From Promethearchaeota archaeon (lineage in GTDB: Archaea; Asgardarchaeota; Thorarchaeia; Thorarchaeales; Thorarchaeaceae), in assembly GCA_014728035.1 (NCBI GenBank), contig WJMJ01000078.1, positions 124,001 to 188,000 on the forward strand: a DNA stretch of 64,000 nucleotides, read 5' to 3'. A program made the position numbers and the translations under genes. The notes beneath the pieces were generated by a model. That model was not told where the DNA came from. It ran no database searches and worked only from the letters and a program-made list of their open reading frames with translations. Shown here piece after piece: positions 17,399 to 26,803 of the stretch. Within the stretch, counting starts at the first letter, position 1, and each line of letters opens with the position of its first letter.

Positions 17399-18427
17399 AA
17401 TAAATCCAATCATTATTACAATAACCACTACAGCACCAATAATACCAATAATAGGTATCAAATTAAGTGGTGGTACAGGTTCGTATGTTGGAGCTAATTG
17501 CATTCCCCAATCAATGGCCTGTCTAACCAATTTGAATCCATTTAGAGTGACATTGTAGTACTCGCTATTGAACATTGGCTGATAATCGCCATATGGAGAT
17601 GCTCCAGAAACAGCGATGATACCTGCTTGATGAGATCCAGCCATGACTTCAACAGTCATTGCTACAAAGTCACCTGTTGTGTCAACAGTGTGAGCTACTG
17701 GAGGGACATCATCAGGATTAACAATCTTAGCATTTTCGCTGTATTGAGATACTATGTAGACATTTGGTATACTTGTAGTTCGAAGATCAACTGGGCCAGC
17801 CCCTTCTGCGCCACCTGTTGCACCATAGAGACAAGTTGGACCATGAAAGAGTGTAGCATTTACATCAGCAGTAATATTTTCTACAAACTCTGCGTCACTG
17901 TAACCTGTTGCAACTGGACGGTAAGGTGCCTCACAGTTTGAAACTGGATCCTCAACTGAGCATTGTTCTGGATATACATGTGATCCGACAGCAGTCAGAA
18001 TCTTTGACATATTGGCATTTATGTATGCACCAGAAAAGTCAGAATCAGCACCAATCCAAAGGAATTTGTTACCAGGATTGAACCAATCAGAGATTGCTTG
18101 AACCTCTGCATCGGAAAATGTATATTCATCACCATAGATGGATCCAATAATCAATCCTTCAGCACTTGCAAGTATCGTGTCATTGATTCCTCCAAAAGCC
18201 CAAATAACTTCATAGCCTTTAGCTTCAAGCCAGAATTGCAATTCTGCATCTTGACCTGTAAAAATAAAGTCACTGTACTGCCCATGGCTCATATCAAAGA
18301 CAATAGTCCCTGAAGTGGATTGGGCCTGTACATGGGTTGGAGTGAAACCAATTAACACATATGGAGCAAATAATGCCATGATAACAAGTATCGAGGCAAA
18401 TTTGCGTGAATTGTTTCCTACTCTCAT
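17387..18427 (-). CDS. Secreted membrane-anchored Rossmann-like (GATase/DUF4350-like) protein
   Basis: Surface protein of 346 residues consisting of a signal peptide (MRVGNNSRKFASILVIMALF onward, cleaved near VQAQ), one large GATase1/DUF4350-like module (GTIVFDMSHGQYSD ... EGLIIGSIYGDEYTF ... GNKFLWIGADSDF, about residues 38-130), a cysteine pair region (EQCSVEDPVSNCEAP) and a C-terminal membrane helix with KK tail. Catalytic residues for a glutaminase are not evident, so it is probably a binding or structural module as in Gld-type proteins. Start: the frame is open to 18490, but ATG 18427 is preceded by GAGGAG at 18437-18442 with 9-base spacing and begins the signal peptide exactly. It is the first gene of the minus-strand surface cluster. 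Confidence 0.8.
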   Translation of the reverse strand: MRVGNNSRKFASILVIMALFAPYVLIGFTPTHVQAQSTSGTIVFDMSHGQYSDFIFTGQDAELQFWLEAKGYEVIWAFGGINDTILASAEGLIIGSIYGDEYTFSDAEVQAISDWFNPGNKFLWIGADSDFSGAYINANMSKILTAVGSHVYPEQCSVEDPVSNCEAPYRPVATGYSDAEFVENITADVNATLFHGPTCLYGATGGAEGAGPVDLRTTSIPNVYIVSQYSENAKIVNPDDVPPVAHTVDTTGDFVAMTVEVMAGSHQAGIIAVSGASPYGDYQPMFNSEYYNVTLNGFKLVRQAIDWGMQLAPTYEPVPPLNLIPIIGIIGAVVVIVIMIGFIMKK

Positions 18428-18436
18428 TGTTTCTTT

Positions 18437-18442
18437 CTCCTC
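18437..18442 (-). promoter_or_regulatory. Ribosome binding site fixing the start at 18427
   Basis: GAGGAG on the minus strand, 9 bases before ATG 18427. It argues against the longer frame reaching 18490. The 285-base divergent spacer to the ABC transporter (18428-18712) also holds AT-rich promoter-like sequence around 18618-18650. Confidence 0.7.
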
Positions 18443-18712
18443 GTTAGTCCTCCGGACATCGAGAGGGATATCTAAACAAAATCCATCCAAGTATTTAGAC
18501 CTTTGGGATAGATTATGTAACGAGTACCTAACGATGATACTAATACAATTATAGTTCCTTATAACACCATCATATAATTCGGAAATGTATCAAGTGCAAG
18601 ACTTGACTTTCCAAAGTATTAATATTTAGTACTGTTTATTTTTTGACCTAGTTAATCTTGATTTGGTTTCACCAATGGAATCTGGTGTGATCTAACAAGA
18701 GTGGTGAAAAAA

Positions 18713-20137
18713 ATGGCGTCAGAGTTCGAATCTGGACGAGATATGACAAAGATTTTTGCAGCTGTTGCAGTTATTGCAGTGATTGGCATTGCGGGAATTG
18801 CTATTGTGATGTTTTCTACACCTAATCAGGTAGATTACAGCACCTTGACAATTTTGACGCGTCATGACACTGCGATTCATCAAGCATATGAAACTGCATT
18901 TCTTGCTTCTGAACAGGCGCAAGAAGCTGGCATTGAAGACATTGTATGGAAAACACAACAAGCACAATTTTGGGATACAGTCATAGATGCTGGAGGCATA
19001 GATGTTCTTTGGGGAGGCGGACCCACTATATTCGATCAACAGGTCCGTAATGACAATCTGGAGCCCCTTACAAGCGAGAACGTATCGACAATAGTAGAAA
19101 GAATTCCTGATGAGATTGCAGGAGCAAGCATGAAAAGAACCAATGATAATGGAGACGTGGTATGGGTTGCTGCAGCTATATCTTCTTTTGGTTTTACTGT
19201 AAATCATAACTTCCTTGATACATATGGTCTACCGACACCAAACAACTGGACTCATCTAGCTCAACCAATTTGGGGTTCAATTCTACCAACTGCAACCATC
19301 GCGATGGGTAATGCACCTAAAACCACCTCTAATACACGAATCTATGAGATTATAACTCAAGGAATGGGATGGGATGCAGGTTGGCAGACCATGGCTCGAA
19401 TGGTAGGTAGTTCAAACCTCTATCAGGGTTCAGTTGAAACACAAGCTGCCGCAGAAAGTGGAGAAGTAGGGGTTTCAATGTCAATTGACTTTTATGGATA
19501 TTCCACACAAAAACAGAACCCATATTGTGAATATATTCTTCCTGAGAATGAGACCATTGTGAATGGAGACCCAATTGCAATTGTAAAAGACACTCCAAAG
19601 ATGGCACAAGCTGAAGCATTTCTAGACTATGTTCTATCTCCAGAAGGTCAGGCAATCTGGTTCTCTGAAGGGATAAACAGAATGCCAGTCCTAGAGGAGG
19701 CATTTCTAACTGAAACAGGACAAGAAAACACAGACCTCTACAGTCTATTTAATCAAACCTTAGAGAATCAAGGCATTGATTTCAATGACTCTCTATCACT
19801 TGAAATTAATTCAGCATTCACTGCTTATTTTGAAGCTGTCTTTAATGATCCCCATGACGACCTTGTAGATGTTTGGCAAGCTATAGTGGAAGCATACGAT
19901 AACTCTCAGCTTAATGAGAGTATGTTCGAGTATTTTTCCAATAAGATTGGTGACCCAGTCACTATCGAATACGAAGGAGAGAACCGAAAAGTCACCATTG
20001 AGTTCTGTAAAGAGATCAATGACGATATGGCAAGTAGTCCATCATTCTATTCAAGCATGCAAAATCTATGGACAAATGCAGCAGTGTCCCAGTATGATGC
20101 TATACTGACAGAGCTGAATAACTTCCTAACATCATAA
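18713..20137 (+). CDS. ABC transporter substrate-binding protein, Fe3+/AEP family
   Basis: Extracytoplasmic solute-binding protein of 474 residues, tethered by one N-terminal membrane helix (about 13-33, IFAAVAVIAVIGIAGIAIVMF) with no lipobox cysteine. The type II binding fold follows: LTILTRHDTAIHQAYETAF, IDVLWGGGPTIFDQQV, AISSFGFTVNHNFLDTYG, then the family end motif FLDYVLSPEGQAIWF. The family includes Fe3+, 2-aminoethylphosphonate, thiamine and polyamine binders; tyrosine ligands for ferric iron are not clearly placed, so the substrate is open. ATG 18713 follows GTGGTGA; GTG 18701/18704 are alternatives. It is the first gene of a three-gene operon divergent from the surface-protein cluster. 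Confidence 0.87.
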   Translation: MASEFESGRDMTKIFAAVAVIAVIGIAGIAIVMFSTPNQVDYSTLTILTRHDTAIHQAYETAFLASEQAQEAGIEDIVWKTQQAQFWDTVIDAGGIDVLWGGGPTIFDQQVRNDNLEPLTSENVSTIVERIPDEIAGASMKRTNDNGDVVWVAAAISSFGFTVNHNFLDTYGLPTPNNWTHLAQPIWGSILPTATIAMGNAPKTTSNTRIYEIITQGMGWDAGWQTMARMVGSSNLYQGSVETQAAAESGEVGVSMSIDFYGYSTQKQNPYCEYILPENETIVNGDPIAIVKDTPKMAQAEAFLDYVLSPEGQAIWFSEGINRMPVLEEAFLTETGQENTDLYSLFNQTLENQGIDFNDSLSLEINSAFTAYFEAVFNDPHDDLVDVWQAIVEAYDNSQLNESMFEYFSNKIGDPVTIEYEGENRKVTIEFCKEINDDMASSPSFYSSMQNLWTNAAVSQYDAILTELNNFLTS

Positions 20138-20152
20138 AAGAACTAATAGGAT

Positions 20153-22171
20153 GTGAACGATGTGGATCAAGTTTCCGAACAAAAACAACTTGCCAATGAG
20201 GAGTTTGAGGAAGTTCCCAATCCACTCGTTGGCATCCTTCTTTCTATTTTTGGAGCTTTTATTGGATTCTTCAAATCCATCGGTCGTGCAATCAAAGGAG
20301 CGGGACGATGGATATTCAACTTCTTCAAAGGAATTATTGCGTTTATTAAAAACCCACTTGAGAGATTAGAGGCAGTTTATGACAAATTACGTCGTGAAAT
20401 CGACTATCTCGTAGGAATTCAACTTGTTATAGTGGTTACCGTTTTTGGATTGTTTCTGGTAGCACCTCTTCTAAGTGTGGTATGGAGTTCATTTTTCAAT
20501 GAATATGGATTCACATTGGAATATTTTGAAAATATCTTTTCAAGTAGATCATTTATTCCTTCCTTTCCTTTGGATTTCGATTTTCTTTATTTTAATGAGA
20601 GTACACAAACATTGGAAATATCTGGCATTGATATGGGAGCAATTCTAAACTCAATATTTGTTGGAATTGCAACAACTATAATATCCGTCTTGTTGGGAAC
20701 ATTCTTCGCATTCCTAGTAGCCAGATATGAATTCCCCGGAAAATCCATTCTTCGTACGTTACTTCTCTTTCCTATGCTTTCTACACCATTTATTGGTGCA
20801 ATTGGAATCAAATATTTCATGGCTGGAGATGGTTATCTCAATCAATTAGCTGGTGCATTCTTTGGCATTTTTGGCCTTGGCTGGACAAAAATTGAATTCA
20901 GTGGACTTGCCGCCATCATTGTTGTTCAAGGCCTATCATTATTCTCATTAGTTTACCTGAATGCTTATTCATCCTTCATGAGTATAGATCCATCCTTGGA
21001 AGAACAAGCTGAAAATCTAGGCGCAACCGGATTTCAGCTATTTCGTTCAGTAACGTTGCCTCTTGCAGTCCCTGGAATACAAGCGGGTGCAATTCTTACA
21101 TTTATTCTAAGCATTGAAGATTTAGGGACACCCATTGTTTTCGCCGAACAAAACCAAGTTCGCAATTTGCTCGCCTTTCAAGTATTTGACAATATTACTG
21201 CAGAAAGTGGAACAATCAGTCCTATTGGTCCTGCAATAGGTGTTATGCTTCTAGTTCTTTCAATGGCTGGATTCTTGGCAATACGAAAGTATGCCTCTTT
21301 GAGAAGCTATACAGCAGGAAGCAAGGGAGGACAATGGAACCCCAGAACCAGAACCATTAGTCCACAAGCAACAATTCTTCTTTATATTATTGTCATTCCT
21401 TTACTATTCTTTGCCCTCATTCCACAGATCAGTGTCATTTGGCTTTCACTAGCTCAATATCGGGGTGAACTCTTTCCACCCATGAGTCTTAATCACTACA
21501 TGGTACTCGGTGATGTAGATATCCAAGGTGCAATTACACGAACTTTGGGTTACGCAGGTATTGCTACGCTATTCTGTGTTATCCTAGGAGTGTTTGCAGC
21601 TTATATAATATCGCGAAAAGATATCCCTGGAAAAACTGCTCTAGACATGTTAGTAACATCACCCATTGCTTTACCAGGAATAGTTATAGCTGCTGGATAT
21701 TTCAATCTCTATTATACAACTCCTATATTTCCAGCCGACTGGCCGATGTTTCTCATAATCATGTCATTTACCGTTAGGAAATTTCCATTTACCGTAAGGG
21801 CTGCGTTTGCAGGACTTCAACAGACCCCAGTAGCTTTGGAGGAGGCGTCTTTGAACATGGGGGCAAGTAAAAATGCAACCTTTGCTCGGATAGTCGTACC
21901 ACTAATTGGGGTGAGTGTGCTAGCAGGTGGACTGCTTTCGTTCATCTATTCGGTTAGTGAGGTTAGTACAGCATTAATACTGGGTGGTGCAAATTACGGT
22001 CAAGCACCGTTTACATATTGGATTAAGGAAGTCTATGAGGGTTTGCCTCCAGATTATGGAGCAGGTCCTGCAGCCGCTCTGGGAGTTATAATGATGCTTA
22101 TGCAAATGGCTGTGATAACTATAACAAATGCAATACTGAAGACACGGGCTTCAGCGATGACAGGAATCTAG
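20153..22171 (+). CDS. ABC transporter permease, fused two-domain (FbpB/ThiP-like)
   Basis: Integral membrane permease of 672 residues containing two MetI-type domains in one chain. Each has the EAA loop that contacts the ATPase: EEQAENLGATGFQLFRSVTL in the first half and EEASLNMGASKNATFARIVV in the second. About 12 membrane segments are visible. Residues 1-80 are an unusual extra N-terminal region with amphipathic helices (GAFIGFFKSIGRAIKGAGRW) before the first true membrane helix. It starts with GTG 15 bases after the binding-protein stop and ends 3-12 bases before the ATPase start. The fused arrangement is typical of Fe3+, thiamine and aminoethylphosphonate systems. Confidence 0.92.
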   Translation: MNDVDQVSEQKQLANEEFEEVPNPLVGILLSIFGAFIGFFKSIGRAIKGAGRWIFNFFKGIIAFIKNPLERLEAVYDKLRREIDYLVGIQLVIVVTVFGLFLVAPLLSVVWSSFFNEYGFTLEYFENIFSSRSFIPSFPLDFDFLYFNESTQTLEISGIDMGAILNSIFVGIATTIISVLLGTFFAFLVARYEFPGKSILRTLLLFPMLSTPFIGAIGIKYFMAGDGYLNQLAGAFFGIFGLGWTKIEFSGLAAIIVVQGLSLFSLVYLNAYSSFMSIDPSLEEQAENLGATGFQLFRSVTLPLAVPGIQAGAILTFILSIEDLGTPIVFAEQNQVRNLLAFQVFDNITAESGTISPIGPAIGVMLLVLSMAGFLAIRKYASLRSYTAGSKGGQWNPRTRTISPQATILLYIIVIPLLFFALIPQISVIWLSLAQYRGELFPPMSLNHYMVLGDVDIQGAITRTLGYAGIATLFCVILGVFAAYIISRKDIPGKTALDMLVTSPIALPGIVIAAGYFNLYYTTPIFPADWPMFLIIMSFTVRKFPFTVRAAFAGLQQTPVALEEASLNMGASKNATFARIVVPLIGVSVLAGGLLSFIYSVSEVSTALILGGANYGQAPFTYWIKEVYEGLPPDYGAGPAAALGVIMMLMQMAVITITNAILKTRASAMTGI

Positions 22172-22183
22172 GAAGTGAAAAAC

Positions 22184-23320
22184 ATGGTAACAATACACAT
22201 AGAAAAGGTCCGTAAAACATTTGGTGAAGTCGTTGCTACAGATGACGTGAACATGGACCTTCAAGATGGAAAACTATCCACTCTTCTCGGCCCTTCAGGA
22301 TGCGGGAAGACTACACTATTACGACTCATTGCTGGTTTTTATGAACCGGATTATGGGCGCATTTACTTTGACGACCTTGATGTAACAGATATTCCACCAA
22401 ATAAGCGGAATACAGGAATGTGTTTCCAGAACTATGCTCTTTGGCCTCATATGACTGTGTTTGATAACATTGCATATGGACTAAAAATGAAACGTGTTGA
22501 TGGAATGAAATACACTCAGGCTGCAATTAAACGAAGAGTCAAGGATGCATTGGAGCTGGTAAGAATGCAGGGACTTGGCGATCGAACACCTCATCAGCTA
22601 AGTGGAGGTCAACAGCAAAGAGTTGCTCTTGCTAGAGCTCTTGTAATCGAACCAGATGTATTATTGCTTGATGAGCCACTATCAAATCTGGACGCGAAAC
22701 TGAGAAATGAAATGAGAGAAGAAATACTCAGAATTCAAGGTGAATTAGGAATAACTACAGTATACGTTACACACGATCAAGTCGAGGCCTTGAGTATTTC
22801 AGATATGGTTGCAGTAATGGAAAAAGGATATATCCAACAATATGGGCCACCTAGAGAGATTTATGCTAAGCCACAGACACTTTTCGTAGCCGATTTCATT
22901 GGAAAATGTACTTTCTTCGACGGAATAATTCATTCAATTGGCCAAGACTACCTCACCGTTGAATTAACTGACGGGCAGAAAGTTAGCGGTAGAACGCCCA
23001 TTGAAGGATACCCATTTGAAGAAGGCGAATCTGTACGATGTGCTGTACGTCCTGAGGATTTGTTCTTAGAATCAACAGATCCAAAAAACAACGAAATCTC
23101 TGGAGATGTCTTCCAAGTTGTTTACATTGGTAGTAATGTTGAAGTATTCTTCCATGTTGGAGAAACCTCTGCAGTAGCCTTGTTATCACCAGATGTGAAA
23201 GTAAGTGAGGGAGAAAAAATTGAACTCTATGCACCTCGTTCTGATGTGATGATTCTCCCATTGGGTGGTGTTGACGCTCTACGAAAAATACCTGGGCATC
23301 CGTTGTATTCACAAGATTAG
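22184..23320 (+). CDS. ABC transporter ATP-binding protein with TOBE domain
   Basis: ATPase subunit of the import system, 378 residues from ATG 22184. Walker A is LLGPSGCGKTTLLRL, signature LSGGQQQRVALARAL, Walker B VLLLDEPLSNLD, and the H-loop VTHDQVEALSISDMV. A C-terminal TOBE-like domain (about 245-370, YLTVELTDGQKVSGR onward, with VRPEDLFLE) is typical of FbpC/PotA/CysA-type importers. GTG 22175 is an alternative start; ATG 22184 lies behind AGGAAGTGA. The gene ends by overlapping the convergent arcTGT stop by four bases, leaving no space for a terminator. Confidence 0.94.
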   Translation: MVTIHIEKVRKTFGEVVATDDVNMDLQDGKLSTLLGPSGCGKTTLLRLIAGFYEPDYGRIYFDDLDVTDIPPNKRNTGMCFQNYALWPHMTVFDNIAYGLKMKRVDGMKYTQAAIKRRVKDALELVRMQGLGDRTPHQLSGGQQQRVALARALVIEPDVLLLDEPLSNLDAKLRNEMREEILRIQGELGITTVYVTHDQVEALSISDMVAVMEKGYIQQYGPPREIYAKPQTLFVADFIGKCTFFDGIIHSIGQDYLTVELTDGQKVSGRTPIEGYPFEEGESVRCAVRPEDLFLESTDPKNNEISGDVFQVVYIGSNVEVFFHVGETSAVALLSPDVKVSEGEKIELYAPRSDVMILPLGGVDALRKIPGHPLYSQD

Positions 23321-25347
23321 TCTTTTGAATGTCTGGTTGTGACTGCAACTCCACGATTCATAGCCAGCATTTCAGGACCACTTAGCAATGCCCTCCCAGT
23401 TCCGAGAAGTCTCTTTGCACTGTCCGCTATGAGAACCTCTTCACCTGGGCGTAGATTGGGACTTGCAAATCGTACGAACTTGGCAAGTGCAGATTTTCCT
23501 TTGATGATATATTCTGAAACCTCATCATCAATTGTCACCAGATAATCATCAGAAATGCCGATATCTTGTAGAACCAATCCACCTGCATAGGTAGGTGCTA
23601 AAGTTCCAGTTGTTGGAACAATAGTGAATAGAATATCATCTTCATTCTTCACATGACGCATCTTCCCTGTGCCTTTTGAAATAGAGATTTCCCATTTTTT
23701 AATGACATCAAAATTAACACGAAGATTCCATTGATGCGCCATTATTGCACGAAGTTTTCTTAACATCCAATGCTTTTCTGTCGTTGCTTGAATGTCTAAC
23801 TCTTCAATAACTTCGGAAACAGTTTGTGTGTGAACAATAGCAGATTGCGTATTGATTAATTCATGTACCTTGTTCATTGGATCATTCCGGGATAGCCAAA
23901 TAATCTTCTCAGCAGATATTAAATCCAAGACTTCCTGAAGTTTTTGCCCCACAGAGATAATCGACTCAGTATCTAAATACTCTGGATAGATACACTGTTG
24001 TGCGGGATAGACATGCTCCAACTCCCAGGGAATAACACCCATGGGCGTTACAAACAAGATGAGCATTTCCTCTGCTTCTGTTTTTCTGACTTCTTGTATT
24101 GGAAGAGGTGCAGTTTCATAAAAGGGCCTTCCACCTATATCAGGAAACAACAACATTTGTCTGGTATGTGAATAGGGATATCGATTCTTGACTCTTGAAT
24201 GGAAACGATAAGCTACTGGATGTCTTGCGTTCTCGATTCCAGTATAAAGTATTGAGGTGCTATTCGCTACAGGATATTCCTTCTCAATTTGTTCTACATA
24301 GTGAAGCATAGTCTGTAATGCATTGAATAGATTTGGATGACTTCTTGCCCTAGCTGCAACAAGCTCAAAGAGTTTACCATCTACAATAGCTTGTCGTACC
24401 CGTTTCATTTCACCGATAGTAACATACAGGTTATGACGCATCAAATGGAGTACGCGTTCATCTCTTTTCATCTGATTCATATCATCAGCTGTGAATGAAT
24501 TACAAACTACACACTCACAAGGCAATTCTCGCAGATTACCAAGATGTAAGGTACCAGTAGGAGTTACATAACGATCCGATTCGGCAAATTTGGCGTATAA
24601 AGCAGAATCAAAGAAATCACATCCAAGAAAAGCAGCTTGTGCAAGCAGCATTGGATGGCCACAACCGAAGAGATGAACTGGTCTATTGAATGGAAGATGT
24701 CTTTTTGATGCTAAGGTAATACGAACAATGTCCGAATATCGATAGCTCTCCATAAGAGGGACTACACCTCCAATAGGATGAACATCGAAATCCATAGTAG
24801 CCATCATTTTGGCAGAATGTTCTCGTAAATCAGGAAAGATACCACCTTGTATAGTACCTGCAAGAAGCATATCCTCTTTTCTGCCTACAGAAATCTTTGC
24901 GCGTTCTAATGATTTTTTCACGTCATGTTCTACCTGTTGTCTTCCAACATTTGGTTCTGAAAAGGCGTCAAGTATAGTTCCAATATCTGAACCAATTGAT
25001 TTTTGGAAGTCAACAATTTCCAGTGGGTCAATCTCTTCCTCAGGAAGATTGTGAAAATACATTTGAAACGTCCCAGAATCAGTCATAATAGGGCCGTCAA
25101 AATTAATGAGTCCATGAACACCCTCAGAGAGTGCTTTCTCTCGGAACTTGTCCTTAGATTTGATGATGTAAGAATTTGTTATCACCATTTGAAAGCCGAA
25201 TTCCTCTCTCAATTGGGCAGGTGTAATAGATGATTTGGCTGGATGAATAACTGGCATAAGCAGAGGAGTATGTACCTTGCCATGTTTTGTTGTATAGATG
25301 CCCAACCGTGCCATTCCATCTTTTGCACGAATTTCGAATAGACTCAT
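23317..25347 (-). CDS. tgtA: Archaeosine tRNA-guanine transglycosylase with PUA domain
   Basis: Exchanges guanine-15 of archaeal tRNAs for preQ0, the first tRNA-level step of archaeosine formation. Protein of 676 residues from ATG 25347. N-terminal TIM-barrel: MPVIHPAKSSITPAQL, the catalytic-site FDGPIMTDSGTFQMYF, DIGTILDAFSEPNVGR with the nucleophilic aspartate, and a zinc site CECVVC followed by HLMRHNL. The long middle domains follow, then a C-terminal PUA RNA-binding domain (about 600-670, with TYAGGLVLQDIG and RPGEEVLIAD). The frame extends to TTG 25410, but homologues start at MSLFEIRAKDG, and GGGA precedes ATG 25347 by six bases. It is full length, unlike split Tgt forms. Confidence 0.95.
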   Translation of the reverse strand: MSLFEIRAKDGMARLGIYTTKHGKVHTPLLMPVIHPAKSSITPAQLREEFGFQMVITNSYIIKSKDKFREKALSEGVHGLINFDGPIMTDSGTFQMYFHNLPEEEIDPLEIVDFQKSIGSDIGTILDAFSEPNVGRQQVEHDVKKSLERAKISVGRKEDMLLAGTIQGGIFPDLREHSAKMMATMDFDVHPIGGVVPLMESYRYSDIVRITLASKRHLPFNRPVHLFGCGHPMLLAQAAFLGCDFFDSALYAKFAESDRYVTPTGTLHLGNLRELPCECVVCNSFTADDMNQMKRDERVLHLMRHNLYVTIGEMKRVRQAIVDGKLFELVAARARSHPNLFNALQTMLHYVEQIEKEYPVANSTSILYTGIENARHPVAYRFHSRVKNRYPYSHTRQMLLFPDIGGRPFYETAPLPIQEVRKTEAEEMLILFVTPMGVIPWELEHVYPAQQCIYPEYLDTESIISVGQKLQEVLDLISAEKIIWLSRNDPMNKVHELINTQSAIVHTQTVSEVIEELDIQATTEKHWMLRKLRAIMAHQWNLRVNFDVIKKWEISISKGTGKMRHVKNEDDILFTIVPTTGTLAPTYAGGLVLQDIGISDDYLVTIDDEVSEYIIKGKSALAKFVRFASPNLRPGEEVLIADSAKRLLGTGRALLSGPEMLAMNRGVAVTTRHSKD

Positions 25348-25449
25348 CGCTAATCCCATCGAATTGTTCAGGCAAGCCTCAAAGAACCTTTTGCTATAGT
25401 CTATGTTCAATCCAAACTGTTTAAGAAAGAAGATTTTGACTCAATATTG

Positions 25450-26733
25450 ATGTATAATCCAACTGCACTACTAGTCCAACGTCGAAAATATGACGAACCA
25501 GATTTACTTGATGAATTCGAGGCTATTGCTAAAACAGCAGGTTATTCTGTGATAGGTGCTTTCGATGTGGTATCTCCACCATCCGCAAGATTTGGTATCG
25601 GTAGTGGTAAGGTAGAAGAGATTGCCACGTGGATTGAAATAAACCAACCAGAATTTGTTCTTTTTACACCAATGCTTTCTTCAAGTCAAATATACCGCTT
25701 GATGGAAGCTTGGGATACAGAGGTTAGAGACCGCAATCAAATAATTTTAGAAATATTTGACCGTCATGCTCAGACTCAGCAAGCTAAATTACAGATAGAA
25801 CAAGCTCGACTAAGTTATGAACTGCCATTTGAACGCCATCAAATTCGCAAGAGATTACAGAAAGAACACACTGGAGATCGACCAGTTGCAGAACAAATCG
25901 GAGCTGGTGAAGATCTACTGAATATGCGAATAAAAGAGATTAGAAGGCGAATTGCAAAGATTCAGAAAAAATTAGAAAAAATCGCACAAGTTCAAGAGAT
26001 CAAAAAACAAAAACGAGTGAATAAGGGATTTCTTGAGATTACCTTAGCTGGTTATACTAATGCTGGAAAGAGTACACTGCATAAAGCATTGACTGGTTCT
26101 ACAGTAGAGATTGCCGATAAACTATTTACTACACTATCAACAAAGACAGCTGAAATTGATATCCCAGGTAGACAGGTGGTGCTTTCAGATTCAGTTGGGT
26201 TCATCAGCAATCTTCCATCATCACTCCTAGATGCATTTCATACAACATTGATGGAGATAGGAGATGCTGATGTTATTGTACTAGTTCTTGATGCATCCGA
26301 TTCAGTACAAGAAATGATTAGAAAGGCTAATGCCTCTCGAGACACCTTCAAAGAGATTGGCATCAATGGTATTCCACTGATTGTAGCTCTCAATAAGATT
26401 GACTTGATTGACAAAGAGGATATCGCTAATAAAATAGATATTCTCTCTCCAGAATATAGTCAAATCATACCAATTTCAGCAAAAGAGGAGATTGATCTTG
26501 ATGTGCTTGTGCAGGCAATTGAAGCGGAACTACCTCCACTTTCTTTGTACGAGATCAAACTAGATTATGGGGATGATAGTATGTCTCTTATCTCTTGGTT
26601 ACATGAAGTAGGTGATGTTGAAATCGAAGAATACCAAACTGGAACAATACATGTTGAAGCTTATCTTCCCATTGATATTGCTCGAAAATTAGCCAAGACT
26701 CTTCCTCAGGGAACTTTCTCGCTACTAGAGTAG
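25450..26733 (+). CDS. hflX: HflX-family GTPase
   Basis: Ribosome-associated GTPase of 427 residues, implicated in ribosome rescue under stress. The N-terminal HflX subdomain contains RFGIGSGKVEEI and FDRHAQTQQAKLQIEQARL, then a long coiled coil (about 150-195). The G domain shows G1 AGYTNAGKSTL, G2 LFTTLSTKT, G3 DSVGFISNLP, G4 ALNKIDL and G5 ISAKEE. The family's C-terminal YEIKLDY region closes it. A TTG precedes ATG 25450 directly. A TATA-like TTTAAG near 25423 lies 22-27 bases before the ATG, which predicts a leaderless mRNA. Confidence 0.95.
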   Translation: MYNPTALLVQRRKYDEPDLLDEFEAIAKTAGYSVIGAFDVVSPPSARFGIGSGKVEEIATWIEINQPEFVLFTPMLSSSQIYRLMEAWDTEVRDRNQIILEIFDRHAQTQQAKLQIEQARLSYELPFERHQIRKRLQKEHTGDRPVAEQIGAGEDLLNMRIKEIRRRIAKIQKKLEKIAQVQEIKKQKRVNKGFLEITLAGYTNAGKSTLHKALTGSTVEIADKLFTTLSTKTAEIDIPGRQVVLSDSVGFISNLPSSLLDAFHTTLMEIGDADVIVLVLDASDSVQEMIRKANASRDTFKEIGINGIPLIVALNKIDLIDKEDIANKIDILSPEYSQIIPISAKEEIDLDVLVQAIEAELPPLSLYEIKLDYGDDSMSLISWLHEVGDVEIEEYQTGTIHVEAYLPIDIARKLAKTLPQGTFSLLE

Positions 26734-26803
26734 GATGTAATCGTCACTTGATAAAACCTATTACCTGTCTTTCACAACTTAGCCTGATTTTGTGGTGTGT
26801 CTA

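Noticed and set aside
18719..19207. 162-codon open frame antisense to the ABC binding protein
   Set aside because: It is fully contained in a well supported gene, is rich in Cys/Ser/Tyr/Asn as antisense frames are, and matches no family.
25348..25410. Longer N-terminus for arcTGT
   Set aside because: It depends on a TTG start, is not family-like, and lies in the promoter region shared with hflX.
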